A stretch of DNA of 64,000 nt from Caenimonas koreensis DSM 17982 (GCF_009646335.1 NZ_WJBU01000012.1:62001-126000); one strand, 5' to 3'; counted from the first letter of the stretch, positions 44,996-53,299 are shown. The notes: generated by a model from the letters alone, not told the origin. Made by a program: numbers and translations.

Positions 44996-45633
44996 CAGCT
45001 GGTGGCCTCGCTGGCAGGGCGGTCAGATACCGGCACTTCACAGGCCGGGCATTGTTCGAGCTCGTCCAGCTCAGGCCATTGCGGCCAGCTGGCGAGGCGC
45101 TCGCTGAAAGTCTTCACGTGGTCGGTCACCGCTTCGTCGCTGGCCGAATGTGCGCCATGCAGCACCATTGGCGGCAAAAACCGCATGCCGCACAAGGCGG
45201 CAGTCTGTTCGTAGGGCGGCAGGAAGGCATCGAAGAAGTAGCGGTTGTAGCTTTGAGGGTGATACGACGATTCGGGGCCGCCCGTGGTCGCGACGAGCCA
45301 GATGTCCTTGCCGCGCAACGCTGTGCCTCTGGTGCCGTAGGCCCAGCCGTAGGTAAGCACTTCGTCCATCCAGAGCTTGAGCAGCGCCGGCATCGAATAC
45401 CACTGCACCGGGTGCAGCAGCACGATGAGCGATGCTGCAGCTGCGGCCCCCTGTTCGGCGGCTACATCGATGTCGTAGTCGGGGTAGAGGGAGTACAGGT
45501 CGTGCACCTTCACGCCCTGCGTGCTGCGTGCCGCATCCATGAGCTGCCTGTTGACGCGCGAGTCCCGCCAGTCGGGGTGGGCCGCCAGAACGAGAACCTG
45601 TGCGGGTGTGCCGCCTTTTACCAACTCTTCCAT
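44995..45633 (-). CDS. KefF/KefG-like NAD(P)H oxidoreductase, ancillary to KefC
   Basis: 212 residues from the ATG at 45633, preferred because a -10-like TATGTT lies exactly six bases before it; an ATG six codons upstream (45651) is in frame. Flavodoxin-like quinone reductase fold: VLVLAAHPDWRDSRVNRQLM binds FMN phosphate, LIVLLHPVQWYSMPALLKLW, YGTRGTALRGKD and LVATTGGPESSYHP are family blocks. In E. coli KefF activates KefC and reduces quinones and electrophiles. Joined to kefC by a TGATG overlap; divergent from the ParA-like gene. Confidence 0.9.
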   Translation of the reverse strand: MEELVKGGTPAQVLVLAAHPDWRDSRVNRQLMDAARSTQGVKVHDLYSLYPDYDIDVAAEQGAAAAASLIVLLHPVQWYSMPALLKLWMDEVLTYGWAYGTRGTALRGKDIWLVATTGGPESSYHPQSYNRYFFDAFLPPYEQTAALCGMRFLPPMVLHGAHSASDEAVTDHVKTFSERLASWPQWPELDELEQCPACEVPVSDRPASEATS

Positions 45634-45639
45634 ATCGGT

Positions 45640-45645
45640 AACATA
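45640..45645 (-). promoter_or_regulatory. -10-like box (TATGTT) six bases before the kefF-like ATG
   Basis: TATGTT, six bases, ATG (45633). Transcription would start on the A of the start codon, giving a leaderless message. Confidence 0.35.
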
Positions 45646-45669
45646 GCCCATTCGTCAAGGAGACTCATC

Positions 45670-46287
45670 ATGCCGGTCGTGGTTGTTGCCAATCCCAAGG
45701 GCGGAGTCGGAAAGTCCACGATGGCCACCAACATCGCGGGTTACTTTGCCAGCCAGGGCCACGCCGTGATGCTCGGGGACGCCGACCGCCAGCAATCCTC
45801 GCGATTGTGGCTGGGTCTGCGTCCGCCTGCAGCGCGGCCGATTTCAGGCTGGGACGCGAGCGACTCGCGCCTGGCCAAGCCGCCCAAGGGCACGACGCAC
45901 GTCGTACTCGACACGCCGGCGGGCCTGCACGGCAAGATGTTCAAGGAGGCATTGCAGCTGGCCGACAAAGTGGTCGTGCCGCTGCAGCCGAGCATCTTTG
46001 ACATCTATGCCACGCGTGCATTTCTTGACGAACTCGCCGAGCACCGCAAGGCCGGCAAGATGCAGGTGGGCATCGTCGGCATGCGCGTGGACCCGCGCAC
46101 CATCGCCGCCGATCACCTCAAGGAGTTCGTCGAAGGGCTCGGCCTGCCGGTACTCGGCTATGTGCGCCATACGCAGAACTACATCCACCTGGCCGCGCGC
46201 GGGCTGACCTTGTTCGACGTGGCGCCGGGCCGCGTCGAACGCGACCTTGAGCAATGGCAGGGCATCTGTCGCTGGCTGGACAAGTAG
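45670..46287 (+). CDS. ParA/MinD-family ATPase, orphan
   Basis: 205 residues from the ATG at 45670 with AAGGAG upstream; a long in-frame extension into the divergent gene is rejected. Deviant Walker A is VVVANPKGGVGKSTMATNIA; the switch region reads HVVLDTPAGLHG, and VVVPLQPSIFDIYATRAFLD is also typical of ParA. Compared with chromosomal ParA it is short and lacks the N-terminal DNA-binding part, and no parB gene or parS-like repeat is adjacent, so it is an orphan that may position a protein cargo rather than DNA. Followed by the maoC-like gene after 28 bp. Confidence 0.88.
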   Translation: MPVVVVANPKGGVGKSTMATNIAGYFASQGHAVMLGDADRQQSSRLWLGLRPPAARPISGWDASDSRLAKPPKGTTHVVLDTPAGLHGKMFKEALQLADKVVVPLQPSIFDIYATRAFLDELAEHRKAGKMQVGIVGMRVDPRTIAADHLKEFVEGLGLPVLGYVRHTQNYIHLAARGLTLFDVAPGRVERDLEQWQGICRWLDK

Positions 46288-46303
46288 GGCGCGGCACGTT
46301 TGC

Positions 46304-46309
46304 TACATT
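46304..46309 (+). promoter_or_regulatory. -10-like box (TACATT) six bases before the MaoC ATG
   Basis: TGCTACATT (TG-extended -10) followed by GGGCCG and the ATG at 46316. Would give a leaderless transcript; no Shine-Dalgarno sequence is present. Confidence 0.4.
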
Positions 46310-46315
46310 GGGCCG

Positions 46316-46771
46316 ATGAAAATTTTCCAGACGCTGGGCGAGCTGCCCGCCTTGATCGGCCAGGAAGTCACGGTAAGCGACTGGCTCACCATCACGCAGG
46401 AACAGGTCAACCTGTTCGCGCAGGCCACGGGCGATCACCAGTGGATCCATGTGGATGTGGAACGCGCGAATGCCGGGCCGTTCGGCGGGCCCATCGCGCA
46501 TGGATTCCTGACCTTGTCGCTGCTGCCCAGGTTCTTCGAGACGTCGATGGCGATCACCGAGTCGCGCATGGGCGTGAATTACGGCCTGAACAAAGTCCGC
46601 TTCATGTCACCTGTGCCAGTGGGCAGCCGCCTGCGTGCGCGGATGAAGTTGCTTGCATGTGACGGCATCGACAACAACGGCATGCAGATGAACTGGCTCG
46701 TCACGATCGAGCGTGAAGGCGCAGACAAGCCCGTGTGCGTGGCCGAGTCGCTTACGCGCCGCTATCCATAG
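46316..46771 (+). CDS. MaoC-like (R)-specific enoyl-CoA hydratase
   Basis: 151 residues, hot-dog fold. The hydratase 2 motif is visible as FAQATGDHQWIHVD, with Asp and His as catalytic pair, followed by GPFGGPIAHGFLTLSL and the strand VNYGLNKVRFMSPVPVGSRL. Single-domain proteins like this often feed (R)-3-hydroxyacyl-CoA to polyhydroxyalkanoate synthesis or act on nodulation-type substrates (NodN-like). The 3' end overlaps the convergent trmL gene by 20 bp. Confidence 0.9.
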   Translation: MKIFQTLGELPALIGQEVTVSDWLTITQEQVNLFAQATGDHQWIHVDVERANAGPFGGPIAHGFLTLSLLPRFFETSMAITESRMGVNYGLNKVRFMSPVPVGSRLRARMKLLACDGIDNNGMQMNWLVTIEREGADKPVCVAESLTRRYP

Positions 46772-47228
46772 CAAAGCCGTTCTGGCGCCACGCTTCGAAG
46801 ACTGTCACCGCAACGGCGTTGGAGAGGTTCAGGCTGCGCTGGCCCGGGCGCATGGGCAACTTCAGGCGCTGCCCTTCGGGGAACGAGTCGCGCAGCGCTG
46901 GTGCAAGACCGCTGGTCTCGCAGCCGAAGACGAACCAGTCGCCGGGCCTGAACGCGACGTCGTGCACGGGCTGTGACCCGCGCGTTGTCATCGCGAAGAT
47001 GCGCGACGTGTCCGGGTTCATCGACGCGATGAAGGCATCCCAGTTGGCGTGTCTGCGCACTTGTGCGTATTCGTGATAGTCCAGCCCTGCGCGGCGCATC
47101 AGGCGGTCTTCCATCGAAAAGCCGAGCGGCTCGATCAGGTCGAGCGTGCAGCCTGTGTTGGCCGCCAGGCGAATGACGTTGCCCGTGTTCGGTGGAATCT
47201 CGGGCTGGACCAGGACGATATGGAACAT
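46752..47228 (-). CDS. trmL: tRNA (cytidine(34)-2'-O)-methyltransferase TrmL
   Basis: 158 residues. SPOUT-class methyltransferase with the trefoil knot: IVLVQPEIPPNTGNVIRLAA at the N-terminus, LDLIEPLGF, FGCETSGLAP, and the knot MRPGQRSLNLSNAVAVTVFE. Methylates the wobble base of tRNA-Leu isoacceptors, using SAM. Start overlaps the comF stop as TGATG, so it is translationally coupled to comF. Confidence 0.95.
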   Translation of the reverse strand: MFHIVLVQPEIPPNTGNVIRLAANTGCTLDLIEPLGFSMEDRLMRRAGLDYHEYAQVRRHANWDAFIASMNPDTSRIFAMTTRGSQPVHDVAFRPGDWFVFGCETSGLAPALRDSFPEGQRLKLPMRPGQRSLNLSNAVAVTVFEAWRQNGFAMDSGA

Positions 47229-47932
47229 CAGTGGGGCTCGTCGGTGCGCGCGAAGACCAGGCCCGTGACGCTGGCGGCGCCCGCCTGCCGCAGTGCCTGC
47301 GCTGCCGCATGAAGTGAGGCGCCGCTGGTCATCACGTCGTCAACGAGCACGATGCGCTTGCCTTTGACTGCCGCGACGCGCAGCGGATCGACCGCGAATG
47401 CGCCCCTGACGTTGGCCAGCCGCGCCTGAAGGTCAAGGGCTGCCTGCGCAGGCGTTTCGCGCAGGCGCAGCAGGAGTGACGAGACGGCCTTGCGCGCATC
47501 CAGTTGCTTCGCCAGCTCGAACGCCTGGTTGAAGCCGCGCTGCGCGAGGCGGGGTGCAGAAAGCGGCATCGGCACGAGCAACTGCGCTGCGTCGAGCGCT
47601 GGCTCGGTCCAGGGCGCGCTGCGCATCAGCATCGCGAATGCGCGTGCCCAGCCAGCCTGGCCACGAAACTTGAATTGCGTGATGAGTTCGGACCACGGGT
47701 AGTCGTAGGAGACTGCGGCGTGACACGCGTCCAGCGGCGGCGGCGACGCTGTGCATCGGGCACACACTGTGTGGCTCGATCCGAGTGGCAAAGCGCATCG
47801 GCTGCATCTGCGAAGTGGTTGGGCAAACCGGCCCACACAGGGCTCGCAAACGGGATGGGCAGGAAAGCGATGGCACACCGCGCAGTGGCCCGGAAGGCGT
47901 GAGGAAATCCCTTCTAACGTTCGACCGAGCAT
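47228..47932 (-). CDS. comF: ComF family phosphoribosyltransferase-like protein
   Basis: 234 residues from the ATG at 47932; the long in-frame stretch upstream lies inside the divergent gene. N-terminal double zinc knuckle: CAVCHRFPAHPVCEPC and CSRCALPLGSSHTVCARC, then a type I phosphoribosyltransferase domain with VPMPLSAPRLAQRGFNQAFE and the PRPP loop IVLVDDVMTSGASLHAA. ComF proteins are linked to DNA uptake, though the enzyme activity is not established. A TATATT box lies six bases before the ATG. Confidence 0.93.
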   Translation of the reverse strand: MLGRTLEGISSRLPGHCAVCHRFPAHPVCEPCVGRFAQPLRRCSRCALPLGSSHTVCARCTASPPPLDACHAAVSYDYPWSELITQFKFRGQAGWARAFAMLMRSAPWTEPALDAAQLLVPMPLSAPRLAQRGFNQAFELAKQLDARKAVSSLLLRLRETPAQAALDLQARLANVRGAFAVDPLRVAAVKGKRIVLVDDVMTSGASLHAAAQALRQAGAASVTGLVFARTDEPH

Positions 47933-47933
47933 C

Positions 47934-47956
47934 GGGTCAATATACTCGTTCGACCC
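47934..47956. promoter_or_regulatory. Divergent -10 boxes inside a GGGTC/GACCC inverted repeat
   Basis: Minus strand: TATATT (47944-47939), six bases, comF ATG. Plus strand: TATACT (47941-47946), ten bases, ATG of the BioC-like gene at 47957. The two -10 boxes overlap and are flanked by GGGTC (47934-47938) and GACCC (47952-47956). Confidence 0.4.
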
Positions 47957-48868
47957 ATGACCTCTGCGCGTCCGCCCACCATCGATCCCGTTGCCGCAGC
48001 GCGTTGGGAGCATGCGCAGCTGGCGAACTCGCCATGGCTGCACGAAGAGGTCGGCCGACGCATGGAAGAGCGGCTCCAATGGATCAGGATGCAGCCCGCT
48101 GCGTGGGCCGACTGGCATCCACTGCGCGGTGGCTTGCAAGCGCATGACCTGGTGCGAAAGCGCTACAAGAACGCGCAATGCCGGGTGGTCGAAGCCGACG
48201 ATTCGCGTGCGGACCTGGCCCGACGCGCCCTGGCCGGGCCGTGGTGGCGGCGCATGGGCGCACCGGGCCTGCTGGCGGGCCCGGTTCCCGACGGCGGGGT
48301 GCAACTGCTCTGGGCGAATATGGCGCTGCATATGTCGGCGGATCCGCAAGCCCTGATTGCACAGTGGCACCGGGCGCTGGCGACCGACGGCTTCCTGATG
48401 TTTTCCTGTTTTGGGCCGGACACCTTGCGCGAGTTGCGTGCGCTCTACGCGTCGCAGGGCTGGCCGCCCCCCGCGCATGACTTCACCGACATGCACGACT
48501 GGGGCGACATGCTTGTGCATGCTGGCTTTGCCGAACCCGTGATGGACATGGAGCGTATTACGCTCACCTGGGCTTCTGCCGACAAACTGCTCGGCGAGCT
48601 GGCGCAGCTGGGGACGAACCTGCATCCGGCGCGGTTCCCGGGCTTGCGTGGGCGCACGTGGCGGGCCGCGCTTGAACAGGCGCTGACAGGCGCGCTCAGC
48701 GGCGGGGACGGCCGGCTTGCCCTGACCTTCGAGATCATTTATGGCCATGCTTTCAAGCCTGCGCCTCGCGTTCGAATGAGCGAGGAGAGCGCCGTGTCGC
48801 TGCAGGACATGCGCGCACTGCTTCGCTCGGGTGGACTTGACCGTGTTCGCGAGAGGAGTCGGGAATAA
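47957..48868 (+). CDS. BioC-like methyltransferase homologue with altered SAM motif
   Basis: 303 residues. The C-terminal two thirds follow the class I methyltransferase/BioC plan: VQLLWANMALHMSADPQALI, QWHRALATDGFLMFSCFGPD, TLRELRALYASQG, DMHDWGDMLVHAGFAEPVMD, and GTNLHPARFPGLRG. Motif I, normally DLGCGTG, is not present; the equivalent stretch reads ADWHPLRGGLQAHDLVRKRY. BioC makes malonyl-ACP methyl ester for biotin synthesis. Whether this protein still binds SAM is open. Divergent from comF with 24 bp between. Confidence 0.75.
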   Translation: MTSARPPTIDPVAAARWEHAQLANSPWLHEEVGRRMEERLQWIRMQPAAWADWHPLRGGLQAHDLVRKRYKNAQCRVVEADDSRADLARRALAGPWWRRMGAPGLLAGPVPDGGVQLLWANMALHMSADPQALIAQWHRALATDGFLMFSCFGPDTLRELRALYASQGWPPPAHDFTDMHDWGDMLVHAGFAEPVMDMERITLTWASADKLLGELAQLGTNLHPARFPGLRGRTWRAALEQALTGALSGGDGRLALTFEIIYGHAFKPAPRVRMSEESAVSLQDMRALLRSGGLDRVRERSRE

Positions 48869-48875
48869 CCCGCGC

Positions 48876-48881
48876 TACAAT
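48876..48881 (+). promoter_or_regulatory. -10 box (TACAAT) before the DUF2244/cox genes
   Basis: GCTACAATG, 26 bases before the GTG start at 48908; -35 poor. May drive the start of the cytochrome oxidase operon. Confidence 0.4.
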
Positions 48882-48907
48882 GTCGGGTTGATTTTCGAGC
48901 CTGATCC

Positions 48908-49384
48908 GTGCCGAACCCCGTCTTTCGATTCGCCACCGTCCAGGACCAGAGCATTCACTGGTTCCTGAAGCGCAATTGCTCGGTCACGCCTGCCCAGTTG
49001 GGCTGGCTCTATGCCTCGCTGTGCGTCGTGTCGTTGTCGATTGGTGTCTTTTTCTGGTTTCATGGTGCGGTGCTGGTCCTGCCGTTTGCCTGGCTTGAAC
49101 TTGCGGCTGTCGGTATTGCCTTCCTGGTGTATGCGCGGCATGCGAGTGACGGAGAGCGAATATCGCTGCAGGGTCGGCAACTGGTGGTCGAGCTCGAAAG
49201 CGCAGGCCACCTGCAGCGAGCGGAGTTCAATCGCGACTGGGTTCGGGTGGAGCCAGGCGGCAGCGGCAGATCGTTGATCGAGCTGTCCGGGCAGGGCCGG
49301 CGGGTGAATGTGGGGCGTTATGTTCGCCCGGAACTTCGTCCCGCATTGGCGCAGGAGATTCGTCGTGCATTGCGCGGCGCCTGA
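48908..49384 (+). CDS. DUF2244 membrane protein of the cox operon
   Basis: 158 residues, GTG start. Two membrane helices (LGWLYASLCVVSLSIGVFFW and AVLVLPFAWLELAAVGIAFL) near the N-terminus, then a C-terminal cytoplasmic beta-rich part ending LRPALAQEIRRALRG. The NCSVTPAQLGWLYASL start is typical of DUF2244. It stands directly before the subunit II gene in many betaproteobacteria, which points to a role linked with cytochrome oxidase, but none has been shown that I know of. Confidence 0.85.
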   Translation: MPNPVFRFATVQDQSIHWFLKRNCSVTPAQLGWLYASLCVVSLSIGVFFWFHGAVLVLPFAWLELAAVGIAFLVYARHASDGERISLQGRQLVVELESAGHLQRAEFNRDWVRVEPGGSGRSLIELSGQGRRVNVGRYVRPELRPALAQEIRRALRGA

Positions 49385-49461
49385 GGAAGTATGCAGAAGA
49401 CCGCAAGGCCCTGAGGGCTTCGCGAACCGGTTTGAATGAAGGCTTGAGCAGTTAAGAAACC

Positions 49462-50622
49462 ATGAAGAGCATGAATACCAAATTGGCCTCGCTGTTGTTC
49501 GCGCTTGGCGCCATCAGCCCGGCGGCTCACGCCGTCAACGACCTGCCCGGCGGCCCCGCCGTCCGCCAGCTGAACCTGCATCCCGCAGTCACGCGAATTG
49601 CCGAAGAGCAGGCATGGCTTCACTGGTTCATGCTGATCACCTGCGTTGTGATCTTCGTGGCGGTCTTCAGCGTCATGTTCTATTCCATCTGGAAGCACCG
49701 CAAATCGGTGGGCCACAAACCGGCCAACTTCCATGAGTCGGTGACGGTTGAAATTATCTGGACCGTCATTCCCTTCCTCATCGTCATCGGCATGGCACTG
49801 CCGGCCACCAAGGTGCTGGTCGCGTCGAAGGACACCACCAACGCAGACCTGACGATCAAGGCCACTGGTTCCCAGTGGAAATGGGGCTACGACTACCTCA
49901 AGGGTGAAGGCGAAGGCGTCTCGTTCCTGGCTACGCTGGACAGCACGCATCGCGAACTCTCCAACGAAGGCGCCCACGGCGTCATGCCGGACAACTACCT
50001 GCTCAAGGTCGACAATCCGCTCGTCGTGCCAGTCGACAAGAAGATTCGCATCATCACCACCGCGAACGACGTGATCCACTCCTGGGGTGTTCCCGCTTTC
50101 GGCGTGAAGCAGGACGCGATTCCCGGTTTCGTGCGCGACACCTGGTTCCGTGCCCAGAAGACGGGCGACTTTTACGGCCAGTGCTATGAGCTGTGCGGCA
50201 AAGAGCATGCCTACATGCCTATCCACGTGAAGGTCGTCTCGGCTGCTGAATACACGGCGTGGGTCGATGGCCAGAAGAAGGCCATGGCGGCCAAGCAGGA
50301 TGACCCGGCCAAGGTCTGGACACTTGCTGACATCACGCAGCGTGGCGAAAAGGTCTATGCGGCCAATTGCGCGGCCTGCCACCAGGCCAACGGCAAGGGC
50401 GCAGGGCCGATCATGCCGCTCGACGGCTCGGCACTCGTGCTCGACGCCGACAAATCCAAGCAGATCAACGTGCTGCTGAATGGGCGCAATGCGATGCCGG
50501 CATGGAAGCAGCTGTCCGACACCGAGATCGCCGCTGTGATCAGCTACACCAAGAATCACTGGTCGAACAGCACCGGCCAGCTCGTGCAGCCGTCGGAAGT
50601 GCTGGCCCAGCGCGGCAAGTAA
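49462..50622 (+). CDS. ctaC: Cytochrome c oxidase subunit II with fused cytochrome c domain (caa3 type)
   Basis: 386 residues. Signal peptide (SLLFALGAISPAAHAV), two membrane helices (WFMLITCVVIFVAVFSVMFY and a second near 105-125 with EIIWTVIPFLIVI), then the CuA cupredoxin domain: Cys241, Glu243, Cys245, His249 and Met252 in GQCYELCGKEHAYM. A C-terminal class I cytochrome c follows with the haem site CAACH (Cys303, Cys306, His307) and Met in NAMPAWKQL. The fusion lets the enzyme take electrons without a separate docking cytochrome. Followed by subunit I after 39 bp. Confidence 0.96.
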   Translation: MKSMNTKLASLLFALGAISPAAHAVNDLPGGPAVRQLNLHPAVTRIAEEQAWLHWFMLITCVVIFVAVFSVMFYSIWKHRKSVGHKPANFHESVTVEIIWTVIPFLIVIGMALPATKVLVASKDTTNADLTIKATGSQWKWGYDYLKGEGEGVSFLATLDSTHRELSNEGAHGVMPDNYLLKVDNPLVVPVDKKIRIITTANDVIHSWGVPAFGVKQDAIPGFVRDTWFRAQKTGDFYGQCYELCGKEHAYMPIHVKVVSAAEYTAWVDGQKKAMAAKQDDPAKVWTLADITQRGEKVYAANCAACHQANGKGAGPIMPLDGSALVLDADKSKQINVLLNGRNAMPAWKQLSDTEIAAVISYTKNHWSNSTGQLVQPSEVLAQRGK

Positions 50623-50661
50623 TCAGCCCAGCCGCTGCAAACGTATTCCAAGGATATCCAG

Positions 50662-52356
50662 ATGAGCGCCGTTCTAGACCATCACAACCACGATCACGCC
50701 CACGATGACCACCACCATGCCCCCACGGGCTGGCGCCGCTGGGTCTATGCGACGAACCACAAAGACATTGGCACGCTGTACCTGCTGTTTTCGTTCGCCA
50801 TGCTGATGTTCGGTGGCCTGCTGGCCATGTTGATCCGCCTCGAGCTGTTCCAGCCCGGTCTGCAGTTCGTGAATCCGGAGCTGTTCAACCAGCTGACGAC
50901 GATGCACGGGCTGATCATGGTGTTCGGCGCGATCATGCCGGCCTTCGTCGGCTTCGCGAACTGGATGGTGCCGCTGCAGATTGGCGCGCCTGACATGGCG
51001 TTCGCGCGCATGAACAACTTCAGCTTCTGGCTGCTGATTCCTGCTGGCCTGATGCTCGTGGGCTCGTTCTTCATGCCCGGCGGTGCACCCGCCGCCGGCT
51101 GGACGCTCTACGCGCCGTTGACGCTGCAGATGGGGCCGTCGATGGACGCCGGTATTTTCGCGATGCACATCCTGGGCGCGTCGTCGATCATGGGCTCGAT
51201 CAACATCATCGTGACCATCCTGAACATGCGCGCACCCGGCATGACGCTGATGAAAATGCCCATGTTCTGCTGGACGTGGCTGATCACCGCTTACCTGCTG
51301 ATCGCCGTGATGCCTGTGCTGGCCGGCGCCATCACGATGACGCTGACGGACCGCCACTTCGGCACCGTGTTCTTCAACCCCGCCGGCGGCGGCGACCCGG
51401 TGATGTACCAGCACATCTTCTGGTTCTTCGGCCACCCCGAGGTGTACATCATGATCTTGCCGGCCTTCGGCATCATCAGCCACGTCGTGCCAGCATTCGC
51501 CCGCAAGCGCCTCTTCGGCTATGCCTCGATGGTGTACGCCACCTCGTCCATCGCCATCCTTTCGTTCATCGTGTGGGCGCACCACATGTTCACCACCGGC
51601 ATGCCGGTGACGGGCCAGTTGTTCTTCATGTACGCCACGATGCTGATTGCGGTGCCGACAGCCGTGAAGATCTTCAACTGGATCGCCACGATGTGGCAGG
51701 GCTCGATGACATTCGAGACGCCCATGCTGTTCGCGGTTGGCTTCATCTTCGTGTTCACGATGGGCGGGTTCACCGGCCTGATCCTCGCAATGGCGCCGAT
51801 CGACTTGCTGCTGCAGGACACGTACTACGTGGTGGCGCACTTCCACTACGTGCTGGTGGCGGGCTCGCTGTACGCCATGTTCGCCGGCTTTTACTTCTGG
51901 GTCCCCAAGTGGACTGGCGTGATGTACAACGAAACACGCGGCAAGATCCACTTCTGGTGGTCGCTGATTGCGTTCAACATCACCTTCTTCCCGATGCACT
52001 TCCTGGGTCTGGCCGGCATGCCGCGCCGCTATGCCGACTACCCGATGCAGTTCGCTGACTTCAACATGATCGCGTCGATCGGTGGCTTCGCGTTCGGTCT
52101 GGCACAGGTGTATTTCTTCTTCTTCGTCGTCCTGCCCTGCATGCGCGGCAAGGGTGAGAAGGCGCCGCAACGCCCCTGGAACGATCCGGATGGCAAGGGT
52201 GCGGAAGGCCTCGAATGGGAAGTGCCTTCGCCGGCACCGTTCCACACGTTCGAGACGCCGCCTGTGCTCGACCCGACGGCTACCCGCGTGCTCGACGCGC
52301 GCGTCATGCCCGAGCGTCACGAAGCCGTCGTGCTTGGTGCGAATCACGCTCACTGA
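50662..52356 (+). CDS. ctaD: Cytochrome c oxidase subunit I
   Basis: 564 residues, twelve membrane helices, haem a, haem a3 and CuB. The low-spin haem ligand lies in [13 protein letters not shown]; CuB His258 is cross-linked to Tyr262 in [28 protein letters not shown] carries the other CuB histidines; and VVAHFHYVL holds the haem a3 and haem a ligands (His393, His395). K-channel and D-channel residues look normal. The N-terminus starts with a His/Asp-rich metal-binding-like stretch ([14 protein letters not shown]) before the first helix. Confidence 0.97.
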   Translation: MSAVLDHHNHDHAHDDHHHAPTGWRRWVYATNHKDIGTLYLLFSFAMLMFGGLLAMLIRLELFQPGLQFVNPELFNQLTTMHGLIMVFGAIMPAFVGFANWMVPLQIGAPDMAFARMNNFSFWLLIPAGLMLVGSFFMPGGAPAAGWTLYAPLTLQMGPSMDAGIFAMHILGASSIMGSINIIVTILNMRAPGMTLMKMPMFCWTWLITAYLLIAVMPVLAGAITMTLTDRHFGTVFFNPAGGGDPVMYQHIFWFFGHPEVYIMILPAFGIISHVVPAFARKRLFGYASMVYATSSIAILSFIVWAHHMFTTGMPVTGQLFFMYATMLIAVPTAVKIFNWIATMWQGSMTFETPMLFAVGFIFVFTMGGFTGLILAMAPIDLLLQDTYYVVAHFHYVLVAGSLYAMFAGFYFWVPKWTGVMYNETRGKIHFWWSLIAFNITFFPMHFLGLAGMPRRYADYPMQFADFNMIASIGGFAFGLAQVYFFFFVVLPCMRGKGEKAPQRPWNDPDGKGAEGLEWEVPSPAPFHTFETPPVLDPTATRVLDARVMPERHEAVVLGANHAH

Positions 52357-52377
52357 CCAGCAAGAGTGCCTGACGCC

Positions 52378-52491
52378 ATGACGCAAGAGCAACAGAAGAA
52401 GGCCAATGCCCGGCTCGCGCTGATTCTCGGCTCGATCGTTGCCGTGTTCTTCTTCGGGTTCATCGCCAAGATGTACCTGTTGGGGCATTGA
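52378..52491 (+). CDS. 37-residue cytochrome oxidase small assembly protein
   Basis: Starts MTQEQQKKANARLALILGS and ends KMYLLGH: a short basic N-terminus and one membrane helix (ALILGSIVAVFFFGFIAKMY). It fills the gap between ctaD (21 bp upstream) and ctaG (7 bp downstream), where homologous small proteins are annotated in Comamonadaceae as cytochrome oxidase small assembly protein. Too short for most gene callers. The role is inferred from position. Confidence 0.85.
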   Translation: MTQEQQKKANARLALILGSIVAVFFFGFIAKMYLLGH

Positions 52492-52498
52492 ACCCGCA

Positions 52499-53071
52499 AT
52501 GACCCTGCGCGCAGAAAACGCCAAGATGGTGGGCAAACTCGCCGTGGTCACGGCTGGCATGTTCGCCTTCGGCTACCTGCTGGTGCCGCTCTACAAGCAC
52601 ATCTGCGAAGCAACGGGGATCAACATCCTCTCGCTGTCAGAGCGGCAGGTGCCCGGTGGCGGGACTGCTGGCGCCAGCGTCAATCTCAACACGCAGGTGG
52701 ACACGAGCCGCACGATCACGGTCGAGTTCGACGCAAATGCGCGGGGCCCGTGGGAGTTCAAACCGGCGACGCGCTCAGTGGACGTTCATCCTGGCGCGCT
52801 CACAACGGTGATGTACCAGTTCCAGAACGTGCAGGACCGCCGCATGTCTGCGCAGGCAATCCCGAGCTACGCGCCGCATCAGGCGGCAGCGTACTTCAAC
52901 AAGGTCGAATGCTTCTGCTTCCAGCAGTACACGCTTGAGCCCGGCGAGAAGAAAGAGTGGCCCGTCGCATTCGTGATCGACCCCAAGCTGTCGAAAGACG
53001 TGAAGACGATCACCCTGTCGTACACATTCTTCGAGGTCGGCGGCAAGACGCCACCGGCTCCGCAATCGTGA
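52499..53071 (+). CDS. ctaG: Cytochrome c oxidase assembly protein CtaG (Cox11)
   Basis: 190 residues from the ATG at 52499. One N-terminal membrane helix (VGKLAVVTAGMFAFGYLLVP) and a periplasmic immunoglobulin-like domain. Delivers copper to CuB of subunit I through the motif CFCF (Cys138, Cys140) in NKVECFCFQQYTLEPGE; YKHICEATGIN and ITVEFDANARGPWEF are family blocks. Between ctaD and ctaE as expected. Confidence 0.95.
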   Translation: MTLRAENAKMVGKLAVVTAGMFAFGYLLVPLYKHICEATGINILSLSERQVPGGGTAGASVNLNTQVDTSRTITVEFDANARGPWEFKPATRSVDVHPGALTTVMYQFQNVQDRRMSAQAIPSYAPHQAAAYFNKVECFCFQQYTLEPGEKKEWPVAFVIDPKLSKDVKTITLSYTFFEVGGKTPPAPQS

Positions 53072-53079
53072 CCGCGACC

Positions 53080-53259
53080 ATGAACATCGGACGCACGATC
53101 AAAGCGGTTGCCTGGTCTTTCATCGGCATCCGCAAAGGCAGCGAGTCCCAGCAGGACATGGGCAACCTCAACCCCTTTGCGATCATCGCCGTGGCCCTGG
53201 TGGGTGTGGCCCTGTTCGTCGGCGGATTGATCGCGCTGGTCGGCTGGGTGGCGAAGTGA
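53080..53259 (+). CDS. DUF2970 single-helix protein
   Basis: 59 residues from the ATG at 53080; a GTG at 53068 overlapping the ctaG stop is possible and would add four residues. Family signature KAVAWSFIGIRKGSESQQDM followed by one long membrane helix (PFAIIAVALVGVALFVGGLIALVG). Regularly found between ctaG and ctaE in betaproteobacteria; probable accessory of oxidase assembly, unproven. Confidence 0.88.
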   Translation: MNIGRTIKAVAWSFIGIRKGSESQQDMGNLNPFAIIAVALVGVALFVGGLIALVGWVAK

Positions 53260-53299
53260 GCGAAGCAATCGAAAGCAATTACGGATATCAGGAGTCGAG

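Noticed and set aside
50674-52560. 628-residue minus-strand open frame over ctaD
   Set aside because: Antisense shadow of a highly conserved subunit I gene; composition is dominated by His, Asp, Arg and Glu.
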